64,000 nucleotides of DNA from NORP23 sp050302475 (GTDB lineage: Bacteria; Pseudomonadota; Alphaproteobacteria; Rhodobacterales; Rhodobacteraceae), in contig JBNLBF010000002.1 of assembly GCA_050302475.1 (NCBI GenBank), positions 1 through 64,000 on the forward strand, given 5' to 3'. The notes below the pieces were generated by a model, which worked only from the letters and a program-made list of their open reading frames with translations, did not search any database and had not been told where the DNA came from. Made by a program: the position numbers and the translations under genes. Positions 7,558 through 15,937 of the stretch are shown piece after piece; the stretch's first letter is position 1, and each line of letters begins with the position of its first letter.

Positions 7558-8457
7558 ATGGATTGGGATAAGCTTCGAGTTTTTCATGCGGTCGCAGAGG
7601 CTGGCAGTCTGACCCATGCCGGGGAGGAACTGCATCTGAGCCAGTCCGCCGTCAGTCGCCAGATCTCGGCGCTGGAAGAAGCCCTGAACGTATCCCTGTT
7701 TCACAGACACGCCCGCGGGCTGATCCTGACGGAACAGGGGGAGCTGCTGTTTGACGCCAGTCGGGCGATGTATAAACGCTTGGCGGCGGCAACCGCACAT
7801 ATCCGCGATTCCAAGGACGAGGTGTTCGGCGAGTTGCGCGTCACAACCACCACCGGGTTCGGGACATTGTGGCTAGCCCCGCGCCTGACGCGGCTATATG
7901 AAAAATATCCCGAACTGAAGATCGACCTGATGCTGGAAGAACGGATCGTCGACCTGCCGATGCGCGAAGCTGATGTCGCCATTCGGATGAAAGAGCCCAG
8001 TCAGGCCGACCTGATCCGCCGTCGCTTGATGGATGTGACGATGCGGTTTTACGCAAGTCAGGATTACCTGAAGAAATACGGTATCCCCAAAAATGCCGAA
8101 GAACTGAACCAGCATCGGATCATCGCACAGCGCTCGAATTCCAAACAGGTGAGTGCGGGTATGATGTGGGCGCGGCCCTATCTGCTGAATAACGAGAAAT
8201 CCGTCCTGACCGTGAACAACTATTTTGGCATTCTGCAATCGGTCATGCACGGGCTGGGGATTGGCGCCCTGCCCCATTATATCACGGTGGATAATCCGGA
8301 GCTGGTGAATGTCCTGCCGGAAGAGCATTCCGCCCCAATCCCCGTTTACCTCGCCTATCCTGAAGAGTTACGCCATTCTCAACGCGTCGCCGCATTCCGG
8401 GACTTTGTCGTCGAAGAAATCCGGGAATTTCACAAGGAAGAAAGTGCGGTTGAATAG
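7558..8457 (+). CDS. LysR family transcriptional regulator
   Basis: 299 residues. The N-terminal winged helix-turn-helix is clear: MDWDKLRVFHAVAEAGSLTHAGEELHLSQSAVSRQISALEEALNVSLFHR. A type 2 periplasmic-binding-like effector domain follows from about residue 90 (VTTTTGFGTLWLAPRLTRLYEKYPEL). GGAGG stands 7 nt before the ATG. The neighbouring genes do not reveal its target: a SpoIIAA-like gene is divergent upstream and a putative small RNA lies downstream. The regulated function is unknown. Confidence 0.92.
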   Translation: MDWDKLRVFHAVAEAGSLTHAGEELHLSQSAVSRQISALEEALNVSLFHRHARGLILTEQGELLFDASRAMYKRLAAATAHIRDSKDEVFGELRVTTTTGFGTLWLAPRLTRLYEKYPELKIDLMLEERIVDLPMREADVAIRMKEPSQADLIRRRLMDVTMRFYASQDYLKKYGIPKNAEELNQHRIIAQRSNSKQVSAGMMWARPYLLNNEKSVLTVNNYFGILQSVMHGLGIGALPHYITVDNPELVNVLPEEHSAPIPVYLAYPEELRHSQRVAAFRDFVVEEIREFHKEESAVE

Positions 8458-8536
8458 GTTTACCCTACGGTAACCTAAGGGTGATAGCTATGCATCTGGG
8501 TCATGACAGGTATGCGTGATTCTGCGTGGATTTATC

Positions 8537-8565
8537 TTGATCCATACGAAACACGTCCCTATATG
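8537..8565 (+). promoter_or_regulatory. Promoter candidate for the small RNA
   Basis: TTGATC (8537-8542), 17-bp spacer, TATATG (8560-8565). A start near 8572 would give an RNA of about 76 nt ending at the terminator at 8620-8647. Confidence 0.45.
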
Positions 8566-8571
8566 ACCCAC

Positions 8572-8647
8572 CGAAGCAACTGATACGTCAGTTGGTTTCA
8601 TACCTCCCTGTTAGACTTGGGCCGGGCTTGATGCTCGGCCTTTTTTT
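8572..8647 (+). ncRNA. Candidate trans-acting small RNA
   Basis: A free-standing transcript is suggested by a promoter-like pair at 8537-8565 and a strong Rho-independent terminator: GGCCGGGC (8620-8627), loop TTGAT, GCTCGGCC (8633-8640), then seven T. Inside is a perfect 7-bp hairpin CAACTGA / TCAGTTG closed by a UACG tetraloop (8577-8594). Between the hairpins is a pyrimidine-rich single-stranded stretch ATACCTCCCTGTTAG, complementary to Shine-Dalgarno sequences. No open reading frame covers it. Hairpin, anti-SD loop and terminator is the usual build of alphaproteobacterial regulatory RNAs; I cannot name the family. Confidence 0.55.
8620..8647 (+). terminator. Rho-independent terminator of the candidate small RNA
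   Basis: 8-bp stem GGCCGGGC / GCTCGGCC (one G-T pair), TTGAT loop and seven T residues; active only in the plus direction. Confidence 0.8.
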
Positions 8648-8666
8648 CTGTCGGACAGTTTTTATC

Positions 8667-9956
8667 TCAGGCAATGACATGAGCAAACGAGCCACAAACG
8701 CGGCCTTGAACATGACCCATGTCTGGTAACGCGTTCCCAATCGCGCCCTGTGCGGCAAACAACTTGCCTTTGGCGGATTTGGTTGTCACCGCATAGTGGA
8801 ACTCATGCCCTTTGAGTGGCCCCCAGGGCAGAATCGGATCTGGCGTCAAGTGCCGGTAGCCGAGGGTGAATTTCGGCTTTTCAAAACTGGTTGAAACCGG
8901 CAGGAAACCCAGCATCGGATAGGCCGTGCCCTCAGCATCAGTCAGACTGTCACCCAACACCATATAGCCGCCGCATTCGCCGTAGATCAGCGTGCCGGCC
9001 TCGCGGGCGGCACTCATACCGGCGCGGAAATCACCATTCATGGTCAGTGTGCGGGCATGAAGTTCAGGGTAGCCGCCGGGGAGATAGATTGCGTCGACGT
9101 CAGGTGCCGGGGCCTCGTTAGCCAGGGGAGAGAAGAAGCTGATCTCCGCCCCCTGACGTTGCCAGCCGGACAGGATATGCGGATAGGCAAAGCCAAACGC
9201 CTCGTCCCGCGCCACGGCAATCCGCTGACCAAGCGGGGCCAGATTGGGCGGTGCATCCGTCGAGACCACGTCCTCGGCCAGCGCCGTCAGCGCGTCGAGG
9301 TCGATATTTTTAGCCACCAGTTGTGCGGCCTTTTTGATAAATTTCACCAGATCGGGTCGTTCACCCGGCTGCACCAGCCCCAGATGACGCGAGGGGGTTT
9401 CGAGTTTCTCTGACCGCGGCACCGCACCCAATACCGGGATACCGGTGGTGGCAATCGCCCGGGTCAGCATATCGACATGGCGCTCCGATCCGACGCGATT
9501 CAGGATCACGCCGGCGATGCGCACATCTTTGCGATACTGCGCTAACCCCTGCACCAGCACGGCAGCAGTCTGTGCCTGATGCGAAGCCTCCAGTACAAGC
9601 ACCACCGGCAGGTCAAGAATTGCGGCCAGATCGGCAACGGACCCTTTCCCCATCGGGTCCTGATCCGGCGCCCCGTCGAACAGGCCCATTGCGCCTTCGA
9701 CGATCAGCAATTCGCCGCCTTGCCCGGCCGCCGTGGCCCGGATCTGGTCTGCTGGCATCGCCCAGGCATCAAGGTTGACACACGGCTGCCCACTGGCGGC
9801 AGCGTGGAATTGCGGGTCGATATAGTCGGGACCGGATTTGGCGGATCGGACATCGGTTTTCCGGTCACGCAAAGCCCGCAGCAACCCCAGCGTGATCATG
9901 GTCTTGCCGGATGCCGAGCGCGGCGCGGCAATGATCAGGCCTTTCTGTTTCGCCAT
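8667..9956 (-). CDS. cobB: (Hydrogeno)cobyrinate a,c-diamide synthase CobB
   Basis: Glutamine- and ATP-dependent amidation of the a and c side chains of the corrin ring. The 429-residue protein has an N-terminal P-loop-like domain (LIIAAPRSASGKTMITLGLL, SGPDYIDPQFH, VEGAMGLFDG) and a C-terminal class I glutamine amidotransferase with nucleophile cysteine in YGECGGYMVLG and the catalytic His region GHEFHYA. It is the last gene of the leftward cob operon, 12 bp after cobM. In the aerobic pathway the substrate is hydrogenobyrinate; which form is used here depends on when cobalt enters. Confidence 0.95.
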   Translation of the reverse strand: MAKQKGLIIAAPRSASGKTMITLGLLRALRDRKTDVRSAKSGPDYIDPQFHAAASGQPCVNLDAWAMPADQIRATAAGQGGELLIVEGAMGLFDGAPDQDPMGKGSVADLAAILDLPVVLVLEASHQAQTAAVLVQGLAQYRKDVRIAGVILNRVGSERHVDMLTRAIATTGIPVLGAVPRSEKLETPSRHLGLVQPGERPDLVKFIKKAAQLVAKNIDLDALTALAEDVVSTDAPPNLAPLGQRIAVARDEAFGFAYPHILSGWQRQGAEISFFSPLANEAPAPDVDAIYLPGGYPELHARTLTMNGDFRAGMSAAREAGTLIYGECGGYMVLGDSLTDAEGTAYPMLGFLPVSTSFEKPKFTLGYRHLTPDPILPWGPLKGHEFHYAVTTKSAKGKLFAAQGAIGNALPDMGHVQGRVCGSFAHVIA

Positions 9957-9968
9957 GGCGACATCCTT

Positions 9969-10736
9969 TTATGGTTTAACCTTCGGCCTCAGGACATGCG
10001 GAATGGTTGGGTCATACAGCGCAGAATCCCGGAAATCGGTTTCAGTGTTCAGGGCGGGGCCTATGAAAATCAACGCCGTACGGGTGATTTTGTGCGCCCG
10101 GACCTGTTCCCGGACTGTGGAAAGCGTGCCTTTGATGAAGAATTGATCAGGCCAGCCTACGCGGTAGGCAATGACAACCGGACAATCGGCACCGTAATAG
10201 GGCGCAAGCTTGCGTTCGATTTCGCGCAGGTTGCGGATGGCGAGGTGGATGACGATGGTCGCGCCGGTTTTGGCGAAGTTCTCTAGCGTCTCGCCCGCGG
10301 GCATGTCGGTGGATTTCATCGACATGCGGGTGAGGATGATGGATTGCGCGACCTCCGGTATCGTCAGTTCCTGCCCCATGGCGGCGGCGGCGGCGGAGTA
10401 TGCCGACACGCCGGGCGTCACGTCATAGGGGATGCCGTCGGCTTTCAGGCGGCGGATTTGTTCTGCGATGGCACCGTAGAGCGCTGGGTCGCCGGAATGG
10501 ACGCGGGCGACGTCTTTGCCCTCGCCGTGGGCCTTGACAATTTCGGCGTGCGTGTCGTCCAGCGTCATCGGGGCGGTGTCCATGACGCGGGCGTCTTTGG
10601 GGGCATAGGCGACGACGGCTTCAGGGACCAGCGACCCTGCGTACAGACACACGGGGCAGCTTTCAATCAGACGGCGGCCTTTGATGGTGATCAGGTCGGG
10701 GTCGCCGGGGCCAGCGCCGATGAAATGGACGGTCAT
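9969..10736 (-). CDS. cobM: Precorrin-4 C11-methyltransferase
   Basis: S-adenosylmethionine-dependent methylation at C-11 of the contracted ring. 255 residues; the tetrapyrrole methylase hallmarks are FIGAGPGDPDLITIKGRRLI at the N-terminus, VARVHSGDPALYGAIAEQ, and DVTPGVSAYSAAAAAMGQELTIPE. The last, with LYAGSL and ILTRMSMKS, is specific to CobM/CbiF. The start overlaps the end of the cbiG-cobJ gene by 4 bp, so translation is coupled. Confidence 0.95.
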   Translation of the reverse strand: MTVHFIGAGPGDPDLITIKGRRLIESCPVCLYAGSLVPEAVVAYAPKDARVMDTAPMTLDDTHAEIVKAHGEGKDVARVHSGDPALYGAIAEQIRRLKADGIPYDVTPGVSAYSAAAAAMGQELTIPEVAQSIILTRMSMKSTDMPAGETLENFAKTGATIVIHLAIRNLREIERKLAPYYGADCPVVIAYRVGWPDQFFIKGTLSTVREQVRAHKITRTALIFIGPALNTETDFRDSALYDPTIPHVLRPKVKP

Positions 10737-12586
10737 GACAGGTCTCCGTCGATTTTGCGGGCATAACCGCGCGGGGTGAACATGCGGGGGCCCTCGCCGC
10801 GCTGGGTCAGGCGGGAATGGCTGGATCCGACGAGGACGGTGGTCAGCATATCGACCTCGTCCACCTGCAAATCGGCGAGGCGGCGATAGCAGATGTTTTC
10901 CTCCGGCCGTCCTAAGGATGAGGCCAGCATCACCGGCGTATCAGCGGGGCGATGTTGCAGCAGGATATCGCGCGCTTCGGCCAGCAGAGTTCGGCGGCGT
11001 TTCGACACCGGATTGTAGAAGGCGATAACAAAATCGCCTTCGGCGGCGGCGTTGAGGCGTTTGAGGATATCCTCGCGGGGCGTCAGCAAATCGGACAGGG
11101 AGATCGCGCAGAAATCATGGCCAAGCGGGGCACCGGCCCGTGCGGCAGCGCCTTGCAGGGCGGAAACGCCGGGGGTCGAAACCACCTCGACCCGACGCGC
11201 GGCGTCGCTGACACCATGCTGATCCGGTGCACGGTCCAGCAATTCGTAAACGAGCGCGCCCATGGCATAAATGCCAGCGTCACCCGAGCAAATCAGCGCG
11301 ACGTTCTTGCCTTTTCCGGCTTCTTCCAGCGCATAACGGCAACGATCTTCCTCTCCGCCCAGCGGGAACTCTGAGCGGGTTTTGCCCGCCGCCAGTGGCC
11401 CCAGCAGGTCGATATAAAGGCCATAGCCGACCAGCTCGTCTGCCTCGGCAATCAATTGCGAGGCTTCGGGCGTGCGCCATGAATGTTGGCCGGGCCCGAT
11501 GGACACAATCGACAGTTTCCCGCGTGTCTGCCCCGGCAGGTCGGTGATCGGGTTAGGGCTGCGGGCCAGCGCACAGGTGCCGTCCGCCGATTTCTGTTTG
11601 GCAACCGCCAGCGTCGCGTCATGTCCGGCAAGGGCGAGGGCCGCCGCCTCGCTCACGCCATGGGTGCCCACCTCGGCAAACACCACGTCGGAAGGGGTTT
11701 GCAGGCGCGGGGTCTCGGCCTCTAATTCCTCCGCTGAAAACAGGCGCAGCGGCACGCCGAGGCGGTCGGCCACCGACAGGATTGCAGGTTCATCAGCCTT
11801 AAGCGCAATGGTGCCCACGGCGGCAATCGCGGCGGGGGGAATGGCGGCGTCTGTCAGCGTCTGTTCCACCAGCGCCCACAGATCGTCCGCCGCCGCCCCC
11901 CGCGCACAGCCAAGGCCAAGCGTGTAAGTAGTCGCGTGGAACCGGAGGTGCGGCGCGGTGAAATCAACACCCTCTGCGCCTATGCGCACCAACAGCGCCG
12001 CGCTGCCCGGGCCGGACGCCGTGCGCAGATCCTCCACCGAGACATTCGGCAAGGCGGCGAGGCTGTCCATCCACGGCCATCCGCCACCAAGGAAATAGGG
12101 TTCGCCCGCGAGCAGGCCCGCCATAACGTCCTTGGCGTCGTCGGGATTTTCCAGACGATAGCCGACGGGCGGCTCGTCCAGTGCAATGCCAAGCGAGAGA
12201 TCACCCGCCGTGGTGACGGCGGCGTGGGATTGCAGGGCTTCGGCAATCTGTTTCGCCAGACGGTTCGCGCCGCGATGCCCCCCCAGCAGCGGGATCACGG
12301 TGGAGCCGTCATCGGGGATAGCAATTACCGGCGGTTCCGTACGCTTGTCGGCCAGTACCGGTGCGACGGCGCGGACCAGAATGCCCGCCGCGCAAACGCC
12401 GATGACCGGATGGCCCGCCACGAATAAATTGCGCACGTGGTCGAGCGCGTTCGGGAAAAAGGCATCCGCCTGATCCACCCGCCCTTCGCGGCCATGCACG
12501 GGCACGTTTAGCGCGGTCGCTACGCGGTGCGCAGTGGGTTCGCCGGAGCGCGACAGGCAGATAACAATGGGGGTCAGGTCAGCCAC
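10733..12586 (-). CDS. cobJ: CbiG-CobJ fusion (precorrin-3B C17-methyltransferase)
   Basis: 617 residues. Residues 1 to about 140 resemble the CbiG N-terminal domain (VCAAGILVRAVAPVLADKRT, VIPLLGGHRGANRLAKQIAEAL); about 220-345 is the CbiG C-terminal/CobE domain (TLGLGCARGAAADDLWALVE, AEVGTHGVSEAAALALAG); about 355-610 is the CobJ methylase (LSIVSIGPGQHSWRTPEA, ALICSGDAGIYAMGALVYEL, STPGVSALQGAAARAGAPLG, FVIAFYNPVSKRRR). CobJ methylates C-17 and drives ring contraction; CbiG opens the delta-lactone in the anaerobic pathway. The fusion therefore pairs two sequential steps. Overlaps cobI by 13 bp and cobM by 4 bp. Confidence 0.93.
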   Translation of the reverse strand: MADLTPIVICLSRSGEPTAHRVATALNVPVHGREGRVDQADAFFPNALDHVRNLFVAGHPVIGVCAAGILVRAVAPVLADKRTEPPVIAIPDDGSTVIPLLGGHRGANRLAKQIAEALQSHAAVTTAGDLSLGIALDEPPVGYRLENPDDAKDVMAGLLAGEPYFLGGGWPWMDSLAALPNVSVEDLRTASGPGSAALLVRIGAEGVDFTAPHLRFHATTYTLGLGCARGAAADDLWALVEQTLTDAAIPPAAIAAVGTIALKADEPAILSVADRLGVPLRLFSAEELEAETPRLQTPSDVVFAEVGTHGVSEAAALALAGHDATLAVAKQKSADGTCALARSPNPITDLPGQTRGKLSIVSIGPGQHSWRTPEASQLIAEADELVGYGLYIDLLGPLAAGKTRSEFPLGGEEDRCRYALEEAGKGKNVALICSGDAGIYAMGALVYELLDRAPDQHGVSDAARRVEVVSTPGVSALQGAAARAGAPLGHDFCAISLSDLLTPREDILKRLNAAAEGDFVIAFYNPVSKRRRTLLAEARDILLQHRPADTPVMLASSLGRPEENICYRRLADLQVDEVDMLTTVLVGSSHSRLTQRGEGPRMFTPRGYARKIDGDLS

Positions 12587-13269
12587 GGATCGGCACCTTT
12601 CGTGATCAGGATCATAGAGAAATAGGGGGCGGTGTCGGGCGCGTCGACCAGTGGCAAAACGACCTGTTCCGGCAGGCTGGCGCGTTCGATATAGGTGGCG
12701 GTCAGACCGAGGGTTTCGACAACTTCGCGCACTTTCGCCAGATGCCGCCCGACCTTCATGATGGCCACCGCATCGGATTGGGCAATGCGGTGGCGCAGGG
12801 TGTCGGAAGGCAAAGTGGCGGGCAGAACGGTCAGCGTTTCATTTCGCGCCGTCAGCGGCAGGCCAGCCACGGCGGCGCAGGTGGTGAGGGAGGTCACACC
12901 GGGTACGATCTCTGTCCGATACCGCCCCGACAGGCGGGCAAACAGATACATGAAACTGCCATAGAAAAACGGATCGCCCTCGCACAGCACCACGACATCG
13001 TCACCTGCATCCAGCGCCGCCGCAATTTCAGCCGCCCCCGTATCATACGCCGCCTGCGCAGGTTCACGCGCGGTGGTCATCGGAATATCAATGCGGATTT
13101 CGCGGGCATTCGGGGCAATCACCCCCGCCGCGATGGCGAGCGCAAAACTCTCGCCACCATCCAGCGACGGATAGGCCACGACCTTGGCCGACGATATCAA
13201 CCGATGCGCTTTCAGCGTCATCAGCTCCGGATCACCGGGGCCAAGCCCTATGCCGTAAAGCGTGCTCAT
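12574..13269 (-). CDS. cobI: Precorrin-2 C20-methyltransferase
   Basis: Methylates C-20 of precorrin-2 (or cobalt-factor II in the early-cobalt route). 231 residues from the ATG at 13269, which overlaps the cobL stop (ATGA); the frame stays open further upstream but only inside cobL. Signature segments: MSTLYGIGLGPGDPELMTLK, VVVLCEGDPFFYGSFMYLF, IVPGVTSLTTCAAVAGLPL and VAIMKVGRHLAKV. Length and motifs match CobI/CbiL. Confidence 0.95.
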   Translation of the reverse strand: MSTLYGIGLGPGDPELMTLKAHRLISSAKVVAYPSLDGGESFALAIAAGVIAPNAREIRIDIPMTTAREPAQAAYDTGAAEIAAALDAGDDVVVLCEGDPFFYGSFMYLFARLSGRYRTEIVPGVTSLTTCAAVAGLPLTARNETLTVLPATLPSDTLRHRIAQSDAVAIMKVGRHLAKVREVVETLGLTATYIERASLPEQVVLPLVDAPDTAPYFSMILITKGADPWLT

Positions 13270-14465
13270 CGTTTGATCAGGCTCCACTGTGTCACCGGCA
13301 TCAGCGGTTTCATCCCGGTCAGCGACCCCACCGGTGTCGCGCGGGAGACCGCCATTTGTACCAGCTCTCCGCCATGTTCCGTATGCAGCGCCAGCAGCAG
13401 CGCCTGTGTTTCCAGGGTCACCCCATTGGCGACCAACCGGCCTAACGGCCTGAGCGCAGACCAACAGGCGGTGAATACGTCACGCGTTAACCCGCCGCCA
13501 ATAAAAATGGCGTCTGGCGCAGCCAGTCCGTTGAGTTGGGCTGGTGCCTCGCCGTCGAGCAATTCCAGCTTGGGCACCCCCAACGCCAGGGCATTCTGCG
13601 CCGCCATGGCACGACGATCAGCACGGGGCTCAATGCCGATGGCGGAGGTGTAACGCGCCGCGCGCATCCATTCGATCGCCACCGACCCCGACCCGCAGCC
13701 GACGTCCCACAACAGCGCCCCGCGCATCGGCATCAGCTTGGCGACCGTCACCGCACGGACCTCCCGCTTGGTCATGGTGCCGTCGCTTTGGAATAATTCG
13801 TCCGCCAGTCCGGGCACGCGGGGCAGCAGCGCGGCGTCTGGGGCGGCGATACATTCCACGGCCAGCGTGTTGAACGCAGGGACCGCCTGGTTCCACGTCT
13901 CCGCGATACCATCGAACCGTTTTTCCTCCGCTCCGCCCATCGAGGACAGCACTGTCATCCGGCTTTGGCCATAGCCACGCTCCGTCAGGAAGCGCGCGAT
14001 TTGCGAGGGGGTATCGGACCCGGTTGTCAGGATCAGCAGCCGCACGTCAGGCTGGATGAAGGCGATCATCTGTTCCACAGGGCGGCCATGGACGGTCAGA
14101 GTTTCCAGATCCGCCATGCTCCACCCCATGCGCGCCGCGGCCAGCTGAAAAGCCGACAGCTGCGGGTGGTAGGTGATTTCGTTTGGCGGAATTGCGCGAC
14201 CTATGCGTGCGCCAACCGAGAACCACAGCGGGTCTCCCGTCGCCAGCACCACGACACGCTTGCCTTTGAAGGATTGCAGCGTGTCGATCAGCGCATCAAA
14301 GGGCGAGGGCCACGCGACTCGGTCGGCCGTCACATTTGCCGACAGGGTATGATGCCGGTCGCCGCCGATGATGATCTCGGCCGCTTCGACGATGGTGCGG
14401 GTGGCAGGGGTCAGGCCGTCAAGGCCATCCTCCCCAATGCCAACGATATGGAGCCAAGGGGTCAT
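13266..14465 (-). CDS. cobL: Precorrin-6B C5,15-methyltransferase (decarboxylating)
   Basis: 399 residues: N-terminal CbiE-type methylase (LHIVGIGEDGLDGLTPATRTIVEAA, IGGDRHH, VVVLATGDPLWFSVGARI, YHPQLSAFQLAAARMGWSM) and C-terminal CbiT-type methylase (REVRAVTVAKLMPMRGALLWDVGCGSGSVAIEW, IFIGGGLT). The fused form is the usual CobL, which methylates C-5 and C-15 and decarboxylates the C-12 acetate. It overlaps cobH and cobI by 4 bp each. Confidence 0.95.
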   Translation of the reverse strand: MTPWLHIVGIGEDGLDGLTPATRTIVEAAEIIIGGDRHHTLSANVTADRVAWPSPFDALIDTLQSFKGKRVVVLATGDPLWFSVGARIGRAIPPNEITYHPQLSAFQLAAARMGWSMADLETLTVHGRPVEQMIAFIQPDVRLLILTTGSDTPSQIARFLTERGYGQSRMTVLSSMGGAEEKRFDGIAETWNQAVPAFNTLAVECIAAPDAALLPRVPGLADELFQSDGTMTKREVRAVTVAKLMPMRGALLWDVGCGSGSVAIEWMRAARYTSAIGIEPRADRRAMAAQNALALGVPKLELLDGEAPAQLNGLAAPDAIFIGGGLTRDVFTACWSALRPLGRLVANGVTLETQALLLALHTEHGGELVQMAVSRATPVGSLTGMKPLMPVTQWSLIKR

Positions 14466-15937
14466 GTGTCCTCCGGTAAGCCAGCGGCGAAAGCGTTGAC
14501 GGCGGCGCTGGCGAGCGCCGATCCGCCGCGCCGGCCTTGCAACGCGATGAAGGGGGTTTGGCGCGGGTTGGCGGCCAGCGCTGCCTTGCTTTCGGCGGCA
14601 CCGACAAACCCAACCGGAAAGCCGAGGATCGCGGCGGGTTTGGGCCAGCCCTCATCCAGTTTTTCGAGGAGGTGGAACAAAGCCGTCGGGGCGTTGCCGA
14701 TGGCGACGACAGCGCCCTTGATATGGTCCCGCCACAGCTCCACGGCGGCGGCGGAGCGGGTAGTGCCGAGCGATTTGGCAAGGTCCGGTGTGCGCGGATC
14801 GTTGAGAGTGACGATGATCTCGTTGCGTTCGGTGTAGCGGCGGATGATACCCGCACCGACCATCTCGCAATCGCACAGGATCGGCGCGCCGTCGCGGAGA
14901 GCTTGCGTCGCGGCTGTCGCAACGTCATCACTGAAGGTCAGATCGGCGGGGAGGTCCACCATCCCGCAGGCGTGGATCAGGCGGGTGGCGACGGGGTGAA
15001 GGGTTTCGGGGAGCTTGGAGAAATCCGCTTCCGCCCGCACGGTCGCGAAGGACTGGCGGTAAATGGCGGTGGGGTCTTTGAGGTAGATCGGCATGGCGGA
15101 TTGCAGCAGATCGGCGCAATCCTGACCCAGCATACAGGCCTCCTCCAGCCGCACTTTCGCGGGCATGTCGAGGGGTTTGCGCAGGACCTCACGCAGATTG
15201 TCTTGGTCATCAAGGGTTGCGAACACCTCGGCTATCCGCCGCACCTGTCCAGCGTCTTTCACGGACTCGCCCGGATGTGGCGGCAGCATCGAGGGATAGA
15301 TTTCCGCCAGCACGTGACCCGCATCCTCGCCCAGCGTTTCCAGCGGCCAGATGCGGCAGGGGACGTTGGTGCGCAACCGTTCCAGCGCGGCAATGCCGGT
15401 CAAGGCTTGAGAGCCGACGGAACCTATCCCATAAAGCTTCCAGACCTCTTGCGCGCGGTTCCCTTCCTCCGCAAAGCGGTTTCTTGGGGGGAGCTTCTCG
15501 CCATATCCCTGCCCGCAGGTTTTCGACAGGCCGTCATAGGTATGCCCATTGGGATGCCCCCAGAAGGGACCGACACCGGGGAAAGTCTGGTTCAGCCGCG
15601 CAGCCACTTTGAAACGGTTGTTAGCGTTGTGTTCGTCATCCACAATCTGGTCCGCCAGCAAGCGCCAGAGGTTGCGCCAGTCGCCGCCCGTCAGGGCGTG
15701 CGCGGTGCCTTCGGGATAGCCGAAGGGGAAGTCGAACCCAGCCAGAACGCGCTCGCCCCGGGCCGTGGCGTCGCGCAGGATATCTGTGATCTCGGCCATC
15801 GCTTCGACCCGCGTTGGCGGGTTGGTCAGGCGCAATTCTCCGCCCCGCAACCATGCGATCCAGATGCTGTCCGCACCTGTTGCGGGGACTGACGCGGCCG
15901 ACCAGTCCACCATCAGATATCCGTCAAACAGGCTCAT
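14462..15937 (-). CDS. cobH: Precorrin-8X methylmutase with long N-terminal extension
   Basis: 491 residues, more than twice the usual CobH length. Residues about 285-491 are the methylmutase (MPIYLKDPTAIYRQSFATVR, ATRLIHACGMVDLPADLTFS with the catalytic histidine, ILCDCEMVGAGI, AIGNAPTALFHLLE, ILGFPVGFVGAAESK). Residues 1-280 are a separate domain opening FDGYLMVDWSAASVPATGADSIWIAWL, which looks like an RNase H-fold/DUF429-like start; FDFPFGYPEG and PLETLGEDAGHVLAEIYPSM are conserved-looking. The role of the extension in cobalamin synthesis is unknown. CobH moves the C-11 methyl to C-12, yielding hydrogenobyrinate. Confidence 0.92.
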   Translation of the reverse strand: MSLFDGYLMVDWSAASVPATGADSIWIAWLRGGELRLTNPPTRVEAMAEITDILRDATARGERVLAGFDFPFGYPEGTAHALTGGDWRNLWRLLADQIVDDEHNANNRFKVAARLNQTFPGVGPFWGHPNGHTYDGLSKTCGQGYGEKLPPRNRFAEEGNRAQEVWKLYGIGSVGSQALTGIAALERLRTNVPCRIWPLETLGEDAGHVLAEIYPSMLPPHPGESVKDAGQVRRIAEVFATLDDQDNLREVLRKPLDMPAKVRLEEACMLGQDCADLLQSAMPIYLKDPTAIYRQSFATVRAEADFSKLPETLHPVATRLIHACGMVDLPADLTFSDDVATAATQALRDGAPILCDCEMVGAGIIRRYTERNEIIVTLNDPRTPDLAKSLGTTRSAAAVELWRDHIKGAVVAIGNAPTALFHLLEKLDEGWPKPAAILGFPVGFVGAAESKAALAANPRQTPFIALQGRRGGSALASAAVNAFAAGLPEDT

